Below, piece after piece: positions 5,654 to 7,047 of a stretch of 7,047 nt of DNA (the stretch's first letter is position 1; each line of letters opens with the position of its first letter). The stretch lies in contig DIZT01000207.1 of NCBI GenBank assembly GCA_002427975.1, forward strand, positions 634 through 7,680. Direction: 5' to 3'. The position numbers and the translations under genes are program-made. Source of the stretch: Micrococcaceae bacterium UBA6021. Lineage in GTDB: Bacteria > Actinomycetota > Actinomycetes > Actinomycetales > Micrococcaceae. The notes under the pieces were generated by a model. That model did no database searches. It was not told where the DNA came from and saw only the letters and a program-made list of their open reading frames with translations.

Positions 5654-7047
5654 GTGAACGACGGCCCGCTGATCGTCCAAAGTGATAAAACCATCCTCCT
5701 CGAGGTGGACCATGAACTGGCCACCGAGGCGCGGCACGCCATTGCCCCCTTCGCCGAACTGGAACGCGCCCCGGAACACATGCACAGTTACCGCCTCACC
5801 CCGCTGGGCCTGTGGAACGCACGCGCTGCCGGGCTGGATGCCGAGAAGGTCCTGGACACGCTGCTCAAATACTCGCGGTTCCCGGTGCCGCATTCGCTGC
5901 TGATCGACGTCGAAGAGACCATGTCCCGGTATGGACGGCTGCGGCTGGAGAAGGATCCCCAGCACGGCCTGGTGATGCGCACTGACGACTACCCGGTACT
6001 GGAAGAGGTCATCCGGGCCAAGAAAATCCAGCCTCTGCTGGGGCCACGGATCGATGGCGAAACAATTGTGGTCCACTCCTCCCAGCGGGGCCAGCTCAAG
6101 CAACTGCTCCTGAAGATCGGCTGGCCGGCGGAGGACCTGGCCGGCTACGTGGACGGTACACCGCACCTGATCGCGCTGAACGAGGACGGCTGGAAGCTTC
6201 GCCCGTACCAGCAGCTCGCCACCGAAAATTTCTGGGCCGGCGGCAGCGGTGTGGTGGTGCTCCCCTGCGGGGCCGGGAAGACGCTGGTGGGTGCCGCGGC
6301 CATGGCCATCAGCTCCACCACAACGCTCATCCTGGTAACCAACACTGTGGCAGCGCGGCAGTGGAAGGACGAGCTGCTCAAACGCACGTCCCTGACAGCG
6401 GATGAAATCGGCGAGTACTCGGGCGCGGTCAAGGAGGTCAGGCCGGTCACTATCGCCACCTACCAGGTCCTCACCACCAAACGCGGCGGCCTGTACCCGC
6501 ACATGGAGCTCGTGGACGGCCATGACTGGGGCCTGATTATCTATGACGAAGTCCACCTGCTGCCGGCACCGATTTTCCGGCTGACCGCTGATCTCCAGGC
6601 GCGGCGCCGGCTCGGCCTCACCGCCACCCTGGTACGGGAGGACGGCCGCGAGGGCGAGGTCTTCAGCCTGATCGGTCCCAAACGGTATGACGCACCGTGG
6701 AAGGACATCGAATCCCAGGGCTACATCGCCCCTGCGGACTGCGTGGAGGTCCGTGTTGACTTGCCCCGGGACGAGCGCGTGGCCTACGCCATGGCCGAGG
6801 ACGCTGACAAGTACCGGCTGTGTTCCACCTCAGAGTCCAAAACCCTGATCGTGGAACAGCTGGTGGCCCGGCACCATGGCGAACAGCTGCTGGTGATCGG
6901 GCAATACATTGATCAGCTGGACGATATCGGCGAGCGCCTCAAGGCTCCCGTCATCAAGGGCGATACCTCCGTCAAGGAACGGCAGAAGCTTTTTGACGCC
7001 TTCCGCGCCGGCGAGGTGCACACCCTGGTGGTGTCCAAGGTGGCCAA
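5654..7047 (+). CDS. xpb: XPB/Ssl2-type superfamily 2 DNA repair helicase (3' end outside window)
   Basis: The first 464 residues of a bacterial XPB, an ATP-driven DNA helicase or translocase (the M. tuberculosis enzyme is reported to unwind 3' to 5'). Residues about 5-160 form an N-terminal domain shared with the preceding protein. The helicase core follows: LRPYQ (182-186), Walker A GAGKT (206-210), motif Ia LVTNT (227-231), motif II DEVH (298-301), motif III LTATL (322-326) and directly after it the XPB-specific RED motif (328-330). Domain 2 starts with LLVIGQYIDQLDDI and IKGDTSVKERQKLFDAF, and the window ends inside motif V (VVSKVA). Motif VI is missing only because of the window edge; the family is usually about 540-550 aa. 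GTG 5654 is chosen because GAAGGA lies 9 nt upstream. The 13-bp gap indicates an operon with the helicase-associated gene. The role in bacterial repair or transcription is unsettled. Confidence 0.93.
   Translation, partial: MNDGPLIVQSDKTILLEVDHELATEARHAIAPFAELERAPEHMHSYRLTPLGLWNARAAGLDAEKVLDTLLKYSRFPVPHSLLIDVEETMSRYGRLRLEKDPQHGLVMRTDDYPVLEEVIRAKKIQPLLGPRIDGETIVVHSSQRGQLKQLLLKIGWPAEDLAGYVDGTPHLIALNEDGWKLRPYQQLATENFWAGGSGVVVLPCGAGKTLVGAAAMAISSTTTLILVTNTVAARQWKDELLKRTSLTADEIGEYSGAVKEVRPVTIATYQVLTTKRGGLYPHMELVDGHDWGLIIYDEVHLLPAPIFRLTADLQARRRLGLTATLVREDGREGEVFSLIGPKRYDAPWKDIESQGYIAPADCVEVRVDLPRDERVAYAMAEDADKYRLCSTSESKTLIVEQLVARHHGEQLLVIGQYIDQLDDIGERLKAPVIKGDTSVKERQKLFDAFRAGEVHTLVVSKVA

Noticed and set aside
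5603..6556. 317-codon minus-strand open frame opposite the XPB gene
   Set aside because: The plus strand here encodes XPB with all motifs in order. The antisense translation has no recognisable domain and is a by-product of high GC codon bias.
5654..7047. XPB locus as part of a phage-defence system
   Set aside because: No restriction, methyltransferase, nuclease or effector gene is visible nearby, the neighbours are housekeeping-type, and there are no signs of transfer such as changed base composition, integrase or flanking repeats.

Overview
The window is GC-rich and tightly packed, with short intergenic gaps and GTG starts. The protein families (actinobacterial-type SerC, DUF3027, a long-tailed actinobacterial cold-shock protein, bacterial XPB) point to a high-GC actinobacterium. 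Micrococcaceae of the Arthrobacter type is my best guess, from overall sequence character rather than any search. I see no mobile element, CRISPR array, tRNA or rRNA.

Layout: (1) 1-449 (+) is the 3' end of a serC-like phosphoserine aminotransferase gene. (2) It converges, with a 22-bp gap holding a small inverted repeat, on a minus-strand group read right to left: cold-shock protein (2745-2362), DUF3027 protein (2352-1846) and an MFS_3-type exporter (1800-472). Spacing within the group is 9 and 45 bp, so it is probably one transcription unit. (3) 2746-2906 is a 161-bp divergent regulatory region. (4) Three plus-strand genes follow: a 77-aa two-helix membrane protein (2907-3140), an 829-aa helicase-associated protein with a C-terminal WYL-like module (3151-5640), and an XPB/Ssl2-type DNA helicase (5654 onward) cut by the window end. 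The gaps are 10 and 13 bp, and the xpb ribosome-binding site overlaps the stop codon of the gene before it.

The XPB pair is the most interesting part. The 829-aa protein and the N-terminal region of XPB carry the same roughly 150-residue domain. Over one ungapped 53-residue stretch I count 21 identities by hand. The larger protein has no Walker motifs. It reads as a winged-helix N-terminus, a long unassigned helical middle, the shared domain, a proline/alanine-rich linker and a WYL-like SH3 fold, which suggests a non-catalytic partner or regulator of XPB. This is inference. As I recall, the same two genes are neighbours in mycobacteria (Rv0862c-Rv0861c), so the locus is a poorly characterised conserved actinobacterial DNA-repair module rather than a newly acquired system.

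The two upstream plus-strand genes lack Shine-Dalgarno sequences. Each has a TANCGT box ending exactly 7 bp before its ATG, suggesting leaderless transcripts. Several starts are shifted here from the longest open frame on the basis of ribosome-binding sites and family N-termini.
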